A stretch of 64,000 bases of DNA from NCBI RefSeq assembly GCF_027158005.1, contig NZ_JAPVLQ010000004.1, positions 1 through 64,000 on the forward strand, in the 5' to 3' direction. Within the stretch, counting starts at the first letter, position 1. Each line of letters opens with the position of its first letter. The notes beneath the pieces are model-generated. The model searched no databases. It was not told the origin of the DNA and saw only the letters and a program-made list of their open reading frames with translations. Positions 16,694 through 28,226 of this stretch are shown piece after piece. Source of the DNA: Rhodococcus sp. H36-A4. GTDB lineage: Bacteria > Actinomycetota > Actinomycetes > Mycobacteriales > Mycobacteriaceae. Both the position numbers and the translations under genes were made by a program.

Positions 16694-17227
16694 TCAACTA
16701 TCTTTCATCGACCGCCGGATCTCCTCGAGCTTCTTTCGCCCCGACTCCTGGCGTTCGTTCCACTGTTCATCCAGCGTACGACCAGCCGGGCTGAGGTGAT
16801 CGAGTTCCTCGGCGCCCAGCGCGGTACCCGTCCGAAGCTCGACCTTGTCCCGAACGCTGTCCCACGTGGGAACACCCTCTTCGCTGTATCCGGTCGGCGA
16901 CTCCTGGGCCGAGTAACCAGAGCTCACTCCCCCGATGGACTGAGCGCCGTCGCTGTCACCGACAACTTCTGCATCCAGAATCCCCACCGGCAGATCACCG
17001 ACCGGTTGGTCGATTCGCGGTCGCGTCAAACCCGGAACGTCGACGTCCGGAACATCGCCTGGCGGAACCGTGCCCGGCTCGACACCACCACTGGCCGTAA
17101 CTATTTCGGCCAGTACCGCCGATGCTGCGGCATGAACGGGCGCAAGAGCCGGACGGCCGCCAACCGAAGCAAGCACCTCCCGCAACACCGCTACATCGGA
17201 TCGATCCTCTGCGCTACCGGTGACCAT
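16694..17227 (-). CDS. Hypothetical protein
   Basis: A 177-residue protein I do not recognise. It starts with ATG at 17227. It has a helical N-terminal part (VAVLREVLASVGGRPALAPV), a central Pro/Asp/Val-rich segment (about 48-70, repeating VP and DV units) and an acidic/Ser/Gly-rich middle. The charged helical C terminus is rich in Glu, Arg and Lys (EQWNERQESGRKKLEEIRR). No signal peptide or membrane helix is apparent. It sits between pheT and argC, a position occupied by an unrelated PE-family gene in M. tuberculosis. Confidence 0.7.
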   Translation of the reverse strand: MVTGSAEDRSDVAVLREVLASVGGRPALAPVHAAASAVLAEIVTASGGVEPGTVPPGDVPDVDVPGLTRPRIDQPVGDLPVGILDAEVVGDSDGAQSIGGVSSGYSAQESPTGYSEEGVPTWDSVRDKVELRTGTALGAEELDHLSPAGRTLDEQWNERQESGRKKLEEIRRSMKDS

Positions 17228-17287
17228 GATTCCTCCTCTGTCCTCGAGTCCGTGCCCCCACGCTACGGAAGAGCGACAGCGGATGTA

Positions 17288-19774
17288 TCAGCTCCGCCAG
17301 CGTGCTCCGACTGCGTCTCCCGCCGCAGCAACTGCTGCATCACGAGCCTCTGACGCCTGCGCCTCGGTCAATGTTCCGTCCGGACCGCGGAAGACGAGCG
17401 CAAAAGCCAGCGACTTTTGCCCCTCGCCGACCTGTTCGCCTTCGTAGACGTCGAAGAGCCGAATGTCCTCGAGCAATTCACCCGCGCCGGACTTCAACGC
17501 CGATTCCACCTCGGAGGCTGGGACGGTGTCGGCAACCACAACAGCGACATCTTGCATCACCGCCGGGTACGGAGAGACCACCGGCGCCGGGAACGACTCG
17601 ACGATCGGCAATGCATCAAGATTCATCTCGACCGCACACGTACGCGCAGGCAATTCCGCCCGCTCGAGCACTGCCGGGTGCAACTCCCCCGCATAACCCA
17701 CTACGACGCCCTCGACAACCAACTCCGCGCACCTCCCCGGATGCCACGGCAACTTCTGTGCAGCCCTCAACTCGATCTCGACCCCCGCTGCAGTCGCTAC
17801 GGTTCTCGCCGCGGCGAAAGCGTCCGACGCCTCCACTGGTCGGCCCGGACCCCAGGGGCCCGCCGGCACACTGTGACCGGTAAGGACCGCACCGACATGA
17901 ACGGGCTGATCCGGCAGTGACCCACGAAGGTGAGCGATGTCCGCGTCCGACGGCCGAGTATCGACGGCAATGGGCTCCACCGTGACGGTGTCGTCGCCGG
18001 GCAGAACGACCTGCGCTATTCCGAACAGCAACACATCACGCTGACCACGAGAGACGTTGCGCGCGAGAATCTCGAGCAAGCCGGGAAGAATGGTCGACGC
18101 CAGTTCCGGCCGATCGGCTTCCAACGGGTTGAGCACCGTGGTGGTTCGTCGACGCGCATCATCAGCCGGAAGGCCCCACGTATCGAAGACCCCGGTCGGA
18201 AGGAACACCGTCGGCAACACCTCGACGTAACCGGCGAATGCAAGCGACTTGCCGACTGCGCGCTTTCGCTTCTGCGCGGGGGTCAGTCCACGGCCCGCGG
18301 GTGCTGAGGGCAATACGGACGGAATCTTCTCCAGACCCTCCAGCCGCAGAACTTCCTCGACGAGGTCTGCTGGTTCCTGCAGATCCGGCCGCCAGGTCGG
18401 CGGCGTCACGACGAGTTCACCGTGACCCGACTCGCTGACTCCGACCTCGACCTCACACCCGACCTGGGTGAGTCTGCGCGCCGCGACGCCGTTCGGATAC
18501 GCCACCCCGGCGACGCGGTCGGGTAGGTCGAAATCCATGCGGACGGGGGGGAACATCACTGCTGATCCGACATCGGTCAGGAGTGGCTCGACTCGGCCAC
18601 CAGCGATGTCCACGAGCAGCTGAGCGGCACGATCGAGCGCAGCGACAGGCAGCGCTGAATCCACCGTCCGCTCGAAACGCTTGCTGGCCTCGCTCACCAA
18701 TTTGTGACGCCTACCGGTCCGAAACACCGCCAAAGGATCGAACGAGGCAGCCTCGAGAATCACATCGACGGTGTCGACGCCGACCTCGGTCGATGCCCCA
18801 CCCATCACTCCGGCCAGCGAAATCGCACCAGAATCATCGGCTATGACGACATCCTCCGCGTCCAGAGTTCGCTCGACGTCGTCGAGAGTCGTGAGCTTCT
18901 CCCCCGCCTTTGCACGACGGACGACGATGTCACCCGACAACTTCGCGGCGTCGAACGCGTGCAAAGGCTGCCCCAGCTCGTGCAGAACGTAATTCGTCAC
19001 ATCGACCGCCGCCGAAATCGGCCGGACGCCCGCGAGAAGCAGACGACGCTGAATCCACCACGGCGTGACTGCAGCCGGATCGATCCCGCTGACCTTCCGC
19101 AACGCAAACCGAGCGGCTTTCGACTCGGTCTCGACCGTCGCAGGCCACACTTCACCTTCGTTGTTCTGCACCGGGCCACTGGCAGGATCTGCAAATTCGA
19201 GATCGAAGCTACTCGCAAGCTCACGCGCGAGACCGCGCACCGAGAACGCGTAGCCACGGTCCGGCGTCACGTTGAGCTCGATGACCGAATCATCCAGACC
19301 GAGAACTACTTTGGCATCGTCACCGGGTGTAGCAGTCCCCTCGGGCAGGACCAGAATACCGGAATGATCGCGGCCGAGACCGAGCTCTGACGTCGAGCAG
19401 ATCATGCCGTTCGACGTTTTGCCGTACGTCTCACGCGCAGCAATAGCGAAGCCACCCGGAAGCACGCTGCCCGGCAACGCGGCGACGATCAGATCACCTT
19501 CGGCGAAGTTACGAGCCCCGCACACGATCTCCTGCGGTTTCTCTGCCCCGACGTCCACCGAACAGAACCGAATCGGCTTCTTGAACTCCGTCAACTCGGT
19601 GATCGACGAAACACGGCCGACGACCAGGGGGCCCGTCACCTGGTCGAGCGAGTCGAGCTCTTCGACCTCGAAGCCGACCCGAACGAAGCCCTCGTCGAGT
19701 TCTTCCGGCGTCACTTTCCACTCCGGCGCCGTGCGCTGTAGAACCTCGGTCAACCAGGATTGTGGAACTCGCAC
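17288..19774 (-). CDS. pheT: Phenylalanyl-tRNA synthetase beta subunit
   Basis: Beta subunit of the alpha2-beta2 PheRS. 828 residues. The N terminus ([12 protein letters not shown]) is followed by a tRNA-binding EMAP-like domain ([23 protein letters not shown]). B3/B4 editing-type and B5 domains follow, then a C-terminal anticodon-binding ferredoxin-like domain ([14 protein letters not shown]). The start is GTG at 19774, 74 bp after pheS on the same strand, so the two form an operon. Confidence 0.96.
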   Translation of the reverse strand: MRVPQSWLTEVLQRTAPEWKVTPEELDEGFVRVGFEVEELDSLDQVTGPLVVGRVSSITELTEFKKPIRFCSVDVGAEKPQEIVCGARNFAEGDLIVAALPGSVLPGGFAIAARETYGKTSNGMICSTSELGLGRDHSGILVLPEGTATPGDDAKVVLGLDDSVIELNVTPDRGYAFSVRGLARELASSFDLEFADPASGPVQNNEGEVWPATVETESKAARFALRKVSGIDPAAVTPWWIQRRLLLAGVRPISAAVDVTNYVLHELGQPLHAFDAAKLSGDIVVRRAKAGEKLTTLDDVERTLDAEDVVIADDSGAISLAGVMGGASTEVGVDTVDVILEAASFDPLAVFRTGRRHKLVSEASKRFERTVDSALPVAALDRAAQLLVDIAGGRVEPLLTDVGSAVMFPPVRMDFDLPDRVAGVAYPNGVAARRLTQVGCEVEVGVSESGHGELVVTPPTWRPDLQEPADLVEEVLRLEGLEKIPSVLPSAPAGRGLTPAQKRKRAVGKSLAFAGYVEVLPTVFLPTGVFDTWGLPADDARRRTTTVLNPLEADRPELASTILPGLLEILARNVSRGQRDVLLFGIAQVVLPGDDTVTVEPIAVDTRPSDADIAHLRGSLPDQPVHVGAVLTGHSVPAGPWGPGRPVEASDAFAAARTVATAAGVEIELRAAQKLPWHPGRCAELVVEGVVVGYAGELHPAVLERAELPARTCAVEMNLDALPIVESFPAPVVSPYPAVMQDVAVVVADTVPASEVESALKSGAGELLEDIRLFDVYEGEQVGEGQKSLAFALVFRGPDGTLTEAQASEARDAAVAAAGDAVGARWRS

Positions 19775-19848
19775 GTCTGCTCAGCTCTTTCTGCATGTCG
19801 AAAACGGTGGTGCCTCGCGGGCAGTCGGTAAAGAAACGTTGCGTCCCG

Positions 19849-20976
<1,128 letters not shown>

Positions 20977-20991
20977 AGCGAGAAGGTCGAG

Positions 20992-21792
20992 TCAATTATT
21001 GCGGGACCTGCGCTGAGCGCGGGCACTCGAGTACAAGCAGATAGCTGCCGCTGTGGCGAGGTTCAAGCTCTCGGCACGACCATGAATGGGAATCCTGACG
21101 CGATGATCGGCCGAAGCCGCCACAGCCGCGTCCAATCCGTGAGCTTCGTTGCCGAACAACCACGCCGTCGGGCCACTCAGCAGCTCGTCGGCATCATCTA
21201 GATCGATCTCACCATCGGCTGCGGTGGCAACAATCTTCACTCCGCTCGCTCGCAGGGCATCGAGCCCCTGTTCGACCGAGCGTTCACGAGCGATCGGCAA
21301 GTGAAAAAGACTCCCTGCCGACGCTCGGACACACTTGCCGTTGTGCGGATCGACCGAGTCCCCCAGCAGTACGACTGCATCGGCACCGACAGCGTCGGCG
21401 ACCCGGATGACCGTGCCAGCGTTACCCGGCTCCGATACCTCCACCGGAACGGCGATCAAAGTGGGATCGACTCCGAGCGCATCGCCGAGGCCAACATCCA
21501 CAAGTCGACAGACCGCGACGATCCCGGGCGGTGTCACCGTGTCGGAAAGACTCTTCGCCGCTCGAGCGCTGATGGCATGGGTGCGAATTCCCGCGCTGCG
21601 GGCTGCATCGAGAACGCCGCCGTTGCGGTCGACGGAATCCTCCGCATAGAACAACTCTCGGACGACACCCGCACCGAGTGCCTCGGTCACCGAATTGGTT
21701 CCTTCGGCCAGGAACAGCCCCGACTTGCGACGCTCCGACGCACGCAATAGCTTCACAGCCGAAACGACCCGTGGAGTCCGCTCGGTGAGCAT
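20992..21792 (-). CDS. SpoU-family RNA 2'-O-methyltransferase (TsnR-like)
   Basis: SAM-dependent 2'-O-methyltransferase of the SPOUT superfamily acting on rRNA or tRNA. 266 residues from ATG 21792; GTG 21798 is an alternative. The N-terminal substrate-binding region reads SAVKLLRASERRKSGLFLAEG. The knotted SPOUT domain motifs are SEPGNAGTVIRVADAVGAD (motif 1), WLFGNEAHGL (motif 2) and IPIHGRAESLNLATAAAI (motif 3). It lies 44 bp after rplT, as tsnR does in M. tuberculosis. The exact target nucleotide cannot be told from sequence. Confidence 0.9.
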   Translation of the reverse strand: MLTERTPRVVSAVKLLRASERRKSGLFLAEGTNSVTEALGAGVVRELFYAEDSVDRNGGVLDAARSAGIRTHAISARAAKSLSDTVTPPGIVAVCRLVDVGLGDALGVDPTLIAVPVEVSEPGNAGTVIRVADAVGADAVVLLGDSVDPHNGKCVRASAGSLFHLPIARERSVEQGLDALRASGVKIVATAADGEIDLDDADELLSGPTAWLFGNEAHGLDAAVAASADHRVRIPIHGRAESLNLATAAAICLYSSARAQRRSRNN

Positions 21793-21836
21793 ATCCACGG
21801 GCCGTTCAGGATCGAGATCGTCGTGCGTCAGCTTGC

Positions 21837-22226
21837 TCAGGCTGCTTCTCCAGCAGGAGCGTTGACGTCGGCAGGCAGTGCAGCCTTGGCGATGGCCACC
21901 AGGCCGGCGAAAGCCGGTGCATCCGACACAGCGAGCTCGGCGAGGATCTTGCGGTCGACCTCGACGCCCCCGAGCCTCAGGCCCTGGATCAAGCGGTTGT
22001 ACGTGATGTCGTTGGCGCGAGCTGCTGCGTTGATACGCGTGATCCACAGCCGACGGAAGTCACCCTTGCGTGCCTTACGGTCACGGTATGCATAGGTGAG
22101 CGAGTGGAGCTGCTGCTCCTTGGCCTTGGTGTACAGACGTGAGCGCTGTCCGCGGTATCCCTTGGATGCCTCGAGAATCGAACGGCGCTTCTTCTGGGCG
22201 TTGACCGCCCGTTTTACGCGTGCCAC
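21837..22226 (-). CDS. rplT: 50S ribosomal protein L20
   Basis: 129-residue L20, slightly long through an Ala-rich tail. The N terminus [14 protein letters not shown] and the segment [18 protein letters not shown] are diagnostic. The start is GTG at 22226 with AGGA upstream. It is the third gene of infC-rpmI-rplT. In Firmicutes and enterobacteria L20 represses its own operon, so the structured infC leader upstream is of interest. Confidence 0.97.
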   Translation of the reverse strand: MARVKRAVNAQKKRRSILEASKGYRGQRSRLYTKAKEQQLHSLTYAYRDRKARKGDFRRLWITRINAAARANDITYNRLIQGLRLGGVEVDRKILAELAVSDAPAFAGLVAIAKAALPADVNAPAGEAA

Positions 22227-22314
22227 TGGTAAATCCTGTCGATCTGGGGGCTTCTAGAAACCCCGAATGGTAATGGGATGGCGCCGACCGAGACGGTCGA
22301 CTACGAAGTCCAGA

Positions 22315-22509
22315 TCAGATGCCGAGCAGGCGCTTGATCCGCGGCACGTCGGCCTTGGTCACAACTGCAACGCCGTCGAGACGACGGGTTCTCCTGCTGG
22401 ACTTGTGCTCCAGCAAGTGGCGACGACCAGCCTTCTGGCGCATGATCTTGCCGCTGCCGGACACCTTGAATCGCTTCTTGGCGCCACTGTGAGTCTTCTG
22501 CTTGGGCAT
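22315..22509 (-). CDS. rpmI: 50S ribosomal protein L35
   Basis: 64-residue L35. The sequence begins [20 protein letters not shown] and continues with [14 protein letters not shown], as in the family. It starts with ATG at 22509 and lies between infC and rplT, so it belongs to that operon. Confidence 0.97.
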   Translation of the reverse strand: MPKQKTHSGAKKRFKVSGSGKIMRQKAGRRHLLEHKSSRRTRRLDGVAVVTKADVPRIKRLLGI

Positions 22510-22615
22510 GGAGTCCTCAGTTCTGTGTTGCTCTTCGGTCTTGCTCGGCACGTCCATGCCGATCTCGTCGGCAAAGAACGTCTTACGGGTCGTAGACGGT
22601 TCGGTAGCGCAGTCT

Positions 22616-23308
22616 CTAGTTACTCGGCGGCGTTGCTGCTGCCGGAGCATCTGTCGGAGCCGGCTCTGCAGCGGCGGGTGCCGGAGCAGCCGGAGCCGAA
22701 GTAGTCGGTGCCGGCTCTGCAGCGGCGGGTGCCGGAGCAGGAGCACGCTGAGCGGGCGGAGCCGCCGCACTTTCCTGTGCCTTGACGCGAGTCTTGGCAC
22801 CCTTGTGTGGAGCCAAGACCATCGTCATGTTGCGACCGTCCTGCTTGGCCGAGGTCTCGACGAAGCCAAGATCTGCAACGTCTGCGCCCAGCCGCTGCAG
22901 CAGACGGAATCCGAGCTCCGGACGAGACTGCTCGCGACCACGGAACATAATGGTGACCTTGACCTTCGACCCGGCTTCGAGGAAGCGAACAACGTTGCGC
23001 TTCTTGGTCTCGTAGTCGTGGGCGTCGATCTTCGGGCGGAGCTTCTGCTCCTTGATCACGGTGAGGGTCTGGTTCTTGCGCGATTCGCGCGCCTTCTGCG
23101 CTGCCTCGTACTTGAACTTCCCGTAGTCCATGATCTTGCAGACCGGCGGACGAGCGTCGGGAGCCACTTCTACGAGATCGAGATCGGCTTCGAGAGCCAA
23201 GCGGAGTGCATCTTCAACACGCACGATGCCAACCTGTTCACCGCCAGGTCCGACTAAACGAACCTCGGGAACACGAATGCGATCGTTGATGCGAGTCTCA
23301 GTGCTGAT
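22616..23308 (-). CDS. infC: Translation initiation factor IF-3 (ATC start)
   Basis: 230 residues if started at ATC (23308), four bases after a perfect AGGAGG (complement of 23313-23318). The IF3 N domain ([20 protein letters not shown]), the linker ([19 protein letters not shown]) and the C domain ([19 protein letters not shown]) are complete. Non-AUG, non-GUG starts are a known hallmark of infC and underlie autoregulation through initiation discrimination. An in-frame ATG 28 codons upstream would add an unusual Gly/Pro-rich extension and has a poorer ribosome-binding site. The C terminus carries an extra Ala/Pro/Glu-rich tail of about 50 residues partly made of a repeated unit. Confidence 0.92.
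   Translation of the reverse strand: MSTETRINDRIRVPEVRLVGPGGEQVGIVRVEDALRLALEADLDLVEVAPDARPPVCKIMDYGKFKYEAAQKARESRKNQTLTVIKEQKLRPKIDAHDYETKKRNVVRFLEAGSKVKVTIMFRGREQSRPELGFRLLQRLGADVADLGFVETSAKQDGRNMTMVLAPHKGAKTRVKAQESAAAPPAQRAPAPAPAAAEPAPTTSAPAAPAPAAAEPAPTDAPAAATPPSN
22660..22740. repeat. 30-bp direct repeat in the infC tail
   Basis: The same 30-bp sequence occurs at 22660-22689 and 22711-22740, with starts 51 bp apart. It encodes a duplicated [15 protein letters not shown] segment of the IF-3 C-terminal tail and points to a recent in-frame duplication or slippage. Confidence 0.9.
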
Positions 23309-23411
23309 GGGGCCTCCTAGGTAGTGCGGTGAGGGGTCTAGCGACCGCCCGCCATTGGCACAGCCCGCCTGCCCGGGTCCTTCGACACTCATTGTCGGAG
23401 AACACTCTCTC

Positions 23412-23489
23412 CTACAACGAAAAAACCCTACTCCAGCATTCCGCTGGTGCAGGGCCCGATGTCGACCGATCGACAAATACCGCATACAT
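23412..23489 (-). CDS. Possible leader peptide (uORF) in the infC leader
   Basis: A 25-codon frame starts with ATG at 23489. It is preceded by GGAGGAG, with an 11-bp gap to the ATG, and runs straight through the terminator-like hairpin. It stops with TAG two codons after the T tract. The peptide reads [20 protein letters not shown] and five more residues. Ribosomes translating it would cover the hairpin and prevent termination. It is a prediction from position only; the long spacing to the ribosome-binding site is a weakness. Confidence 0.35.
   Translation of the reverse strand: MYAVFVDRSTSGPAPAECWSRVFSL
23420..23454 (-). terminator. Terminator-like hairpin (possible attenuator) upstream of infC
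   Basis: On the minus strand, CCCT-type outer and CCAGC/GCTGG inner stems with a symmetric 3x3 internal loop and a 5-nt apical loop are followed directly by TTTTTT. An intrinsic terminator about 110 bases before the infC start, inside the leader, suggests conditional termination. Confidence 0.6.
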
Positions 23490-23846
23490 CGCAATATCGT
23501 CTCCTCCGAAGAGGAAGCCCGAGCGGCATCTCTGCTACTGCGGGCGACCGGACCGGTACCAGCTTGAACACTGGGTACCGGTGGGAGTCGGGCTCCACTT
23601 GCTGCCTCCGAACTGTGCACTCTCGTGAGAGAGAACACGCCGGAGACGGTCGATGAGGAACAGTACCAGCCACCCAGGGGTTCAGAGAAATCGGCGCCGG
23701 CGGGAGCGAGCCGAGAGCGTTAATGAAGCATTCAAGCGATGCGGGCAATCTCAAGTGATCGTATGGATGAACCATTCGAGCGGTGTGGGCATTGCCGCGG
23801 TACACCTGATGTCAGCGGCTCGCGCCGCCGTGCCATCCTCGTGAGC

Positions 23847-24209
23847 ATGACGAGCACTCCCGAACCTGTCAATGAAAGCCGCGAACCAGAAGTCCGCGAA
23901 CTCGCAGACGTTCCCGCTGTCGAAGTAATCAGCCGCGCCGCCGTGATGCTCATGAGCTCCGCAGCCGAGAAGCTCGGCCTCTCCGAGCCGGACCCGTCGG
24001 AAAGCCCCTACCTCGATCTCGACGAAGCGCGCCGAGTCATCACCGCACTCGCAGGACTCGTCACTGCATCGGTCGAGTACCTCGGACCGCACGCCGGACC
24101 GATCCGCGAAGGGCTTCAGGCGCTACAGAAGGCATTCCGCGAAGCGTCCGCGCATCCTGACGAGCCAGGCAAAGGCCCCGGAGAGAAGTACACCGGCCCG
24201 GTGTACTGA
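23847..24209 (+). CDS. DUF1844 domain protein
   Basis: A 120-residue protein of the actinobacterial DUF1844 family. Its core contains EVISRAAVMLMSSAAEKLGL, then LDLDEARRVITALAGLV and GPIREGLQALQKAFREA. Function is unknown; it is cytoplasmic with a disordered acidic N terminus. ATG 23847 is used; GTG 23841 would add two residues. It lies between infC (divergent) and uvrA (convergent), the same place as in mycobacteria. Confidence 0.85.
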   Translation: MTSTPEPVNESREPEVRELADVPAVEVISRAAVMLMSSAAEKLGLSEPDPSESPYLDLDEARRVITALAGLVTASVEYLGPHAGPIREGLQALQKAFREASAHPDEPGKGPGEKYTGPVY

Positions 24210-24234
24210 TCCGCTTCCTCCGCCTTCTCCACTC

Positions 24235-24308
24235 GCCGGCCACCTTCGGCCCGCTTCGTCTGGACAACCCTGAGGACGGTCAGACCGAAGCGGCCTTTCG
24301 TGGCCGGC
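24235..24308. terminator. Convergent terminator between the DUF1844 gene and uvrA
   Basis: Nested inverted repeats are visible. CCGCTTCGTCTG (24251-24262) pairs with CAGACCGAAGCGG (24281-24293) with one bulge. GCCGGCCAC (24235-24243) pairs with GTGGCCGGC (24300-24308). The right arms overlap the end of uvrA. There is no long U tract, which is common for actinobacterial terminators. Confidence 0.6.
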
Positions 24309-27204
24309 GTTTCTTTACCGGCGCCTTCTTTGGCTCCGGCGCGGGCTCACGGGCCAGCGCCTCCTGCAGGAATTTTCCGGTATAGCTTTCCGGAACTGCT
24401 GCTACTTCCTCTGGATTTCCTTCTGCCACAACGATTCCACCGCCATTGCCGCCTTCTGGTCCCATATCGATCACCCAGTCGGACACCTTGATGACATCGA
24501 GATTGTGCTCGATGACGATGACGGTGTTGCCCTTGTCGACGAGACCGTTGACCACGCCGAGCAGCTTCCGAATATCCTCGAAATGCAGGCCGGTGGTCGG
24601 TTCATCGAGAATGTAGACGGTCCGTCCTGTCGACCGCTTCTGGAGTTCGGCAGCTAGCTTCACGCGCTGCGCCTCACCGCCGGACAACGTCGTGGCGGGC
24701 TGGCCGAGTCGGACGTATCCGAGACCGACCTCGACGAGCGTCTTGAGATACCGGTGGATGGAGGTGATGGCTTCGAAGAAGTCCGCTGCCTCCTCGATGG
24801 GCATATCGAGGACCTGCGCGATCGTCTTCCCCTTGTAATGAACCTCGAGCGTCTCTCGGTTGTAGCGAGCGCCTTCGCACACCTCACACGGAACGTAGAC
24901 GTCAGGAAGAAAGTTCATCTCGATCTTCAAGGTTCCGTCGCCGGAGCACGCCTCGCATCGACCGCCCTTGACGTTGAACGAGAACCTCCCGGGCTGGTAG
25001 CCACGAACCTTCGCCTCGGTAGTGGATGCAAACAAGGTACGAACCTTGTCGAACACGCCGGTGTAGGTGGCCGCGTTAGACCTCGGCGTACGCCCGATCG
25101 GTGACTGATCGACTCGCACGAGTTTGTCGAGTTGGTCCAAGCCGTTGATGCGAGTGTGACGGCCCGGTACCTGCCGCGCCCCGTTGAGCTTGTTGGCCAT
25201 GACGGTTGCCAAGATGTCGTTGACCAGAGTCGACTTTCCCGAACCCGACACGCCTGTCACTGCAGTCAGAACTCCGAGAGGGAAGCTGACGTCGATGCCG
25301 CGCAGATTGTGCTCCCGAGCACCCACAACTGTTACCTGACGCTTCTTGTCGACAACCCGTCGCGCATCGGGCAGTGGAATCTGTAAACGCCCCGACAGGT
25401 ATGCGCCCGTCAGCGACTCTTCCGAGGTGAGTAGATCCTCGTAGGAACCGCTGTGTACGACGCGGCCGCCGTGTTCACCGGCGAGCGGTCCGATGTCGAC
25501 GACCCAGTCTGCAGTTCGAATTGTGTCCTCGTCGTGTTCGACGACGATCAAGGTATTGCCCAGATCGCGAAGCCGGGTCAGCGTATCGATGAGCCGACGG
25601 TTGTCGCGCTGATGCAGCCCGATGGACGGCTCGTCGAGCACATACAGCACTCCGACGAGTCCGGACCCGATTTGGGTGGCGAGCCTGATGCGCTGTGCTT
25701 CCCCGCCGGAAAGCGAGCCCGCTGCGCGGGACAGTGACAGATATTCGAGACCGACGTCGAGAAGGAAGCCGAGACGCGCTTGAACTTCTCGAAGCACTTG
25801 ACCGGCGATGGCTTCCTCTTTGGATCCCAGCGTGAGGCTGTTCAAGAAGTCGGCAGTTTCGGAAATGGATAGCTTGCAGACGTCAGCGATGGACTTCGCA
25901 CCAAAATCGCCCGCTTCGATGGTGACCGACAGAATCTCCGGACGCAGCCGGTCTCCCCCACAGGCAGGACAAGGAACGTCGCGCATGTAGCCGTCGTAGC
26001 GTTCCTTCATCTGTTCGGACTCGGTTTGCTCGAGCCTGCGGTGCAAGAAAGGCATGACGCCTTCGAACTCTGCATAGTAGGAGCGGGTGCGACCGTAGCG
26101 GTTCTTGTACTTGACGTGAACCTGATGCTCGCTGCCCTCGAGAACTGCACGCTTGACCTTGGCGGGCAGCTTGCTCCACGGCGCGTCGAGGTCGAATTCC
26201 ATGGCGTCGGCCAACCCGGACAGCAGGCGGCCGAAGTACTCCGAAGTCTGGCCCATCGACCACGGGGCGATCGCACCGCCGGCAAGCGAGAGATCCGGAT
26301 CAGGAACTACCAGCTCGGGGTCCACTTCCTTGCGCACGCCGAGACCGAGGCATTCGGAACATGCGCCATAAGGGGAGTTGAACGAGAAGGACCGTGGCTC
26401 CAAGTCGTCGATCGAGAGTGGGTGTGCATTGGGGCATGCGAGCTTCTCGGAGAATCGACGTTCTCGATCAGGGGCATCTTCTTCACGGTCGACGAAGTCG
26501 AGGACCACGATGCCGTCGGCGAGGCGCAACGCGGTCTCGATGGAGTCGGTTAGACGCTGTTTGGAGCCGGCCTTGACCGTGAGTCGGTCGACCACGACCT
26601 CGATGTCGTGCTTCTCCTGCTTTTTCAGCTTCGGAGGATCGTTGAGTTGGTGGACAACGCCGTCGACACGAATACGCGAATAACCCTGCGTATTGAGGGA
26701 ATCGAACAGGTCTACGAACTCACCCTTACGGGTACGAACGACCGGTGCGAGGACCTGGAACTTGATCCCCTCTTCCATCGCCAACACCTGATCGACGATC
26801 TGCTGAGGGGTCTGCCGGGCGATCCTCTCGCCACAGACCGGGCAGTGGGCCGTTCCAGCACGAGCGAAGAGCAGACGGAGATAGTCGTATACCTCGGTGA
26901 TGGTGCCCACAGTCGACCGCGGATTCCGGTTGGTCGACTTCTGATCGATGGAGACAGCGGGCGACAATCCCTCGATGAAGTCGACATCCGGCTTGTCCAT
27001 CTGTCCCAGAAACTGGCGCGCATACGCGGACAACGACTCGACATAACGGCGCTGGCCTTCGGCGAAGATCGTGTCGAAAGCGAGCGAGGATTTGCCTGAA
27101 CCCGAGAGGCCTGTAAAGACGATGAGGCTGTCCCGAGGCAGATCGATGTCGACCCCTCGCAGGTTGTGTTCACGCGCACCCCGCACTATCAGGCGATCCG
27201 CCAC
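24280..27204 (-). CDS. uvrA: Excinuclease ABC subunit A
   Basis: Damage-recognition ATPase of nucleotide excision repair, 974 residues from GTG 27204 with AAGGGAAG just upstream. Two ABC modules are visible: Walker [21 protein letters not shown] near the N terminus, [15 protein letters not shown] in the second half, and two LSGGEAQR signatures. Zinc-finger cysteines occur in [14 protein letters not shown] and C-terminal [27 protein letters not shown]. The C terminus is basic ([13 protein letters not shown]). uvrB is encoded at 37368-39530. Confidence 0.98.
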   Translation of the reverse strand: MADRLIVRGAREHNLRGVDIDLPRDSLIVFTGLSGSGKSSLAFDTIFAEGQRRYVESLSAYARQFLGQMDKPDVDFIEGLSPAVSIDQKSTNRNPRSTVGTITEVYDYLRLLFARAGTAHCPVCGERIARQTPQQIVDQVLAMEEGIKFQVLAPVVRTRKGEFVDLFDSLNTQGYSRIRVDGVVHQLNDPPKLKKQEKHDIEVVVDRLTVKAGSKQRLTDSIETALRLADGIVVLDFVDREEDAPDRERRFSEKLACPNAHPLSIDDLEPRSFSFNSPYGACSECLGLGVRKEVDPELVVPDPDLSLAGGAIAPWSMGQTSEYFGRLLSGLADAMEFDLDAPWSKLPAKVKRAVLEGSEHQVHVKYKNRYGRTRSYYAEFEGVMPFLHRRLEQTESEQMKERYDGYMRDVPCPACGGDRLRPEILSVTIEAGDFGAKSIADVCKLSISETADFLNSLTLGSKEEAIAGQVLREVQARLGFLLDVGLEYLSLSRAAGSLSGGEAQRIRLATQIGSGLVGVLYVLDEPSIGLHQRDNRRLIDTLTRLRDLGNTLIVVEHDEDTIRTADWVVDIGPLAGEHGGRVVHSGSYEDLLTSEESLTGAYLSGRLQIPLPDARRVVDKKRQVTVVGAREHNLRGIDVSFPLGVLTAVTGVSGSGKSTLVNDILATVMANKLNGARQVPGRHTRINGLDQLDKLVRVDQSPIGRTPRSNAATYTGVFDKVRTLFASTTEAKVRGYQPGRFSFNVKGGRCEACSGDGTLKIEMNFLPDVYVPCEVCEGARYNRETLEVHYKGKTIAQVLDMPIEEAADFFEAITSIHRYLKTLVEVGLGYVRLGQPATTLSGGEAQRVKLAAELQKRSTGRTVYILDEPTTGLHFEDIRKLLGVVNGLVDKGNTVIVIEHNLDVIKVSDWVIDMGPEGGNGGGIVVAEGNPEEVAAVPESYTGKFLQEALAREPAPEPKKAPVKKRRPRKAASV

Positions 27205-27388
27205 TGTCTTCCCTTCTTGTCGAACGACCAGGCTGTCAGGCTCGTGTACCACCGGCCTGAACAGTCGAACCGTCGCTCCATGGATGCATACGTAAGGGCG
27301 AACCTCACGCAGTAGCAATGCTAGGCCGACCCTCTGACACGTTCTTCTGACTCGGAGGGCCGAACAGGGTTTGTAGTCGCGCCGACGG

Positions 27389-27394
27389 TAGCGT
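27389..27394 (+). promoter_or_regulatory. -10 element, leaderless start of the MBL-fold gene
   Basis: TAGCGT lies 7 bp before the ATG at 27402, the spacing expected for a leaderless actinobacterial mRNA. No clear -35 is seen. Confidence 0.5.
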
Positions 27395-27401
27395 CCCCTA
27401 G

Positions 27402-28091
27402 ATGGACGAGCACCTTATGGCCATCGACGACGACTACACCGGCGCAGTCTCCCCAGGATCAGCACCTGCGCGGCGCACGATCTCGAACGGGACGATCACC
27501 AAGATGTCCGTCGGCCCCATGGACAACAACGCATATCTCATCGTTTGTTCCACCACCGGGGAATCGATGCTGATCGATGCAGCGAACGAAGCACCACGCC
27601 TGGCGCAGTTGATCGACGAGAACGCGCCAAGACTTTCACTCATCGTCACTACGCACCAACACGGTGATCACTGGCAGGCATTGGAAGACATCGCAGCAGG
27701 CACCGCCTCGCCGACTGCTGCACACAGTTTGGACGCCGAACCACTACCGGTGACACCGGACCGCCTGTTGAAAGACGGAGACAGCATCGACGTGGGTGAA
27801 CTCACGTTCGATGTCATCCATCTGCGTGGGCATACGCCTGGGTCGATCGCATTGGCTCACACCGACGCCAAGGACGGCCTCGTTCACCTCTTCACCGGTG
27901 ACTCGCTCTTTCCAGGCGGTGTCGGAAAGACGTCGGGGCCCGCGAACTTCGTCCAACTTCTCGACGACGTGAGCACGAAGCTGTTCGACCGGTTCGGTGA
28001 CGATGCCATCGTCTACCCAGGCCACGGCAAGGACACGACACTCGGTGCCGAACGCCCTCACCTCGGCGAATGGCGAGAACGCGGATGGTGA
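27402..28091 (+). CDS. Metallo-beta-lactamase-fold hydrolase
   Basis: A 229-residue MBL-superfamily protein of the glyoxalase II-like type. The metal motif [11 protein letters not shown] is near residue 82, a second metal region [12 protein letters not shown] near 142, then [14 protein letters not shown] and the C-terminal [11 protein letters not shown]. Family members hydrolyse thioesters or similar small substrates; the actual substrate here is unknown. It corresponds in position to M. tuberculosis Rv1637c next to uvrA. The ATG at 27402 is supported by a -10 element 7 bp upstream. Confidence 0.9.
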   Translation: MDEHLMAIDDDYTGAVSPGSAPARRTISNGTITKMSVGPMDNNAYLIVCSTTGESMLIDAANEAPRLAQLIDENAPRLSLIVTTHQHGDHWQALEDIAAGTASPTAAHSLDAEPLPVTPDRLLKDGDSIDVGELTFDVIHLRGHTPGSIALAHTDAKDGLVHLFTGDSLFPGGVGKTSGPANFVQLLDDVSTKLFDRFGDDAIVYPGHGKDTTLGAERPHLGEWRERGW

Positions 28092-28226
28092 AACACCGTC
28101 ACGCTTGAAACCTACGAAGCCTGGGTATGACTACGCTGGAACAACGTGGTCGGTATGGGGGCATACTCCTGTGCTGCGCCGCGTAGAACATCTTCGTTCA
28201 CTCACGAACTACGCAGGAGGCTGTCA

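Larger units (their letters stand above)
23309..23582 (-). promoter_or_regulatory. Structured leader of the infC-rpmI-rplT operon
   Basis: Three stable hairpins can be drawn on the minus strand. One is an ACCGGTAC-type stem (23552-23582, loop TGTTCAAG). The second is TCCTC-TTCG-GAGGA with a cUUCGg tetraloop (23502-23515), holding GGAGGA in its 3' arm. The third is a terminator-like hairpin followed by TTTTTT (23420-23454). A small reading frame runs through the last hairpin. The rest of the 538-bp gap up to the DUF1844 start (23847) shows no convincing gene; the infC promoter probably lies between 23640 and 23760. Confidence 0.6.

Noticed and set aside
27205..27401. SOS (LexA) box before uvrA
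   Set aside because: Several CGAAC half-sites occur, but none has a matching GTTCG half four bases later.
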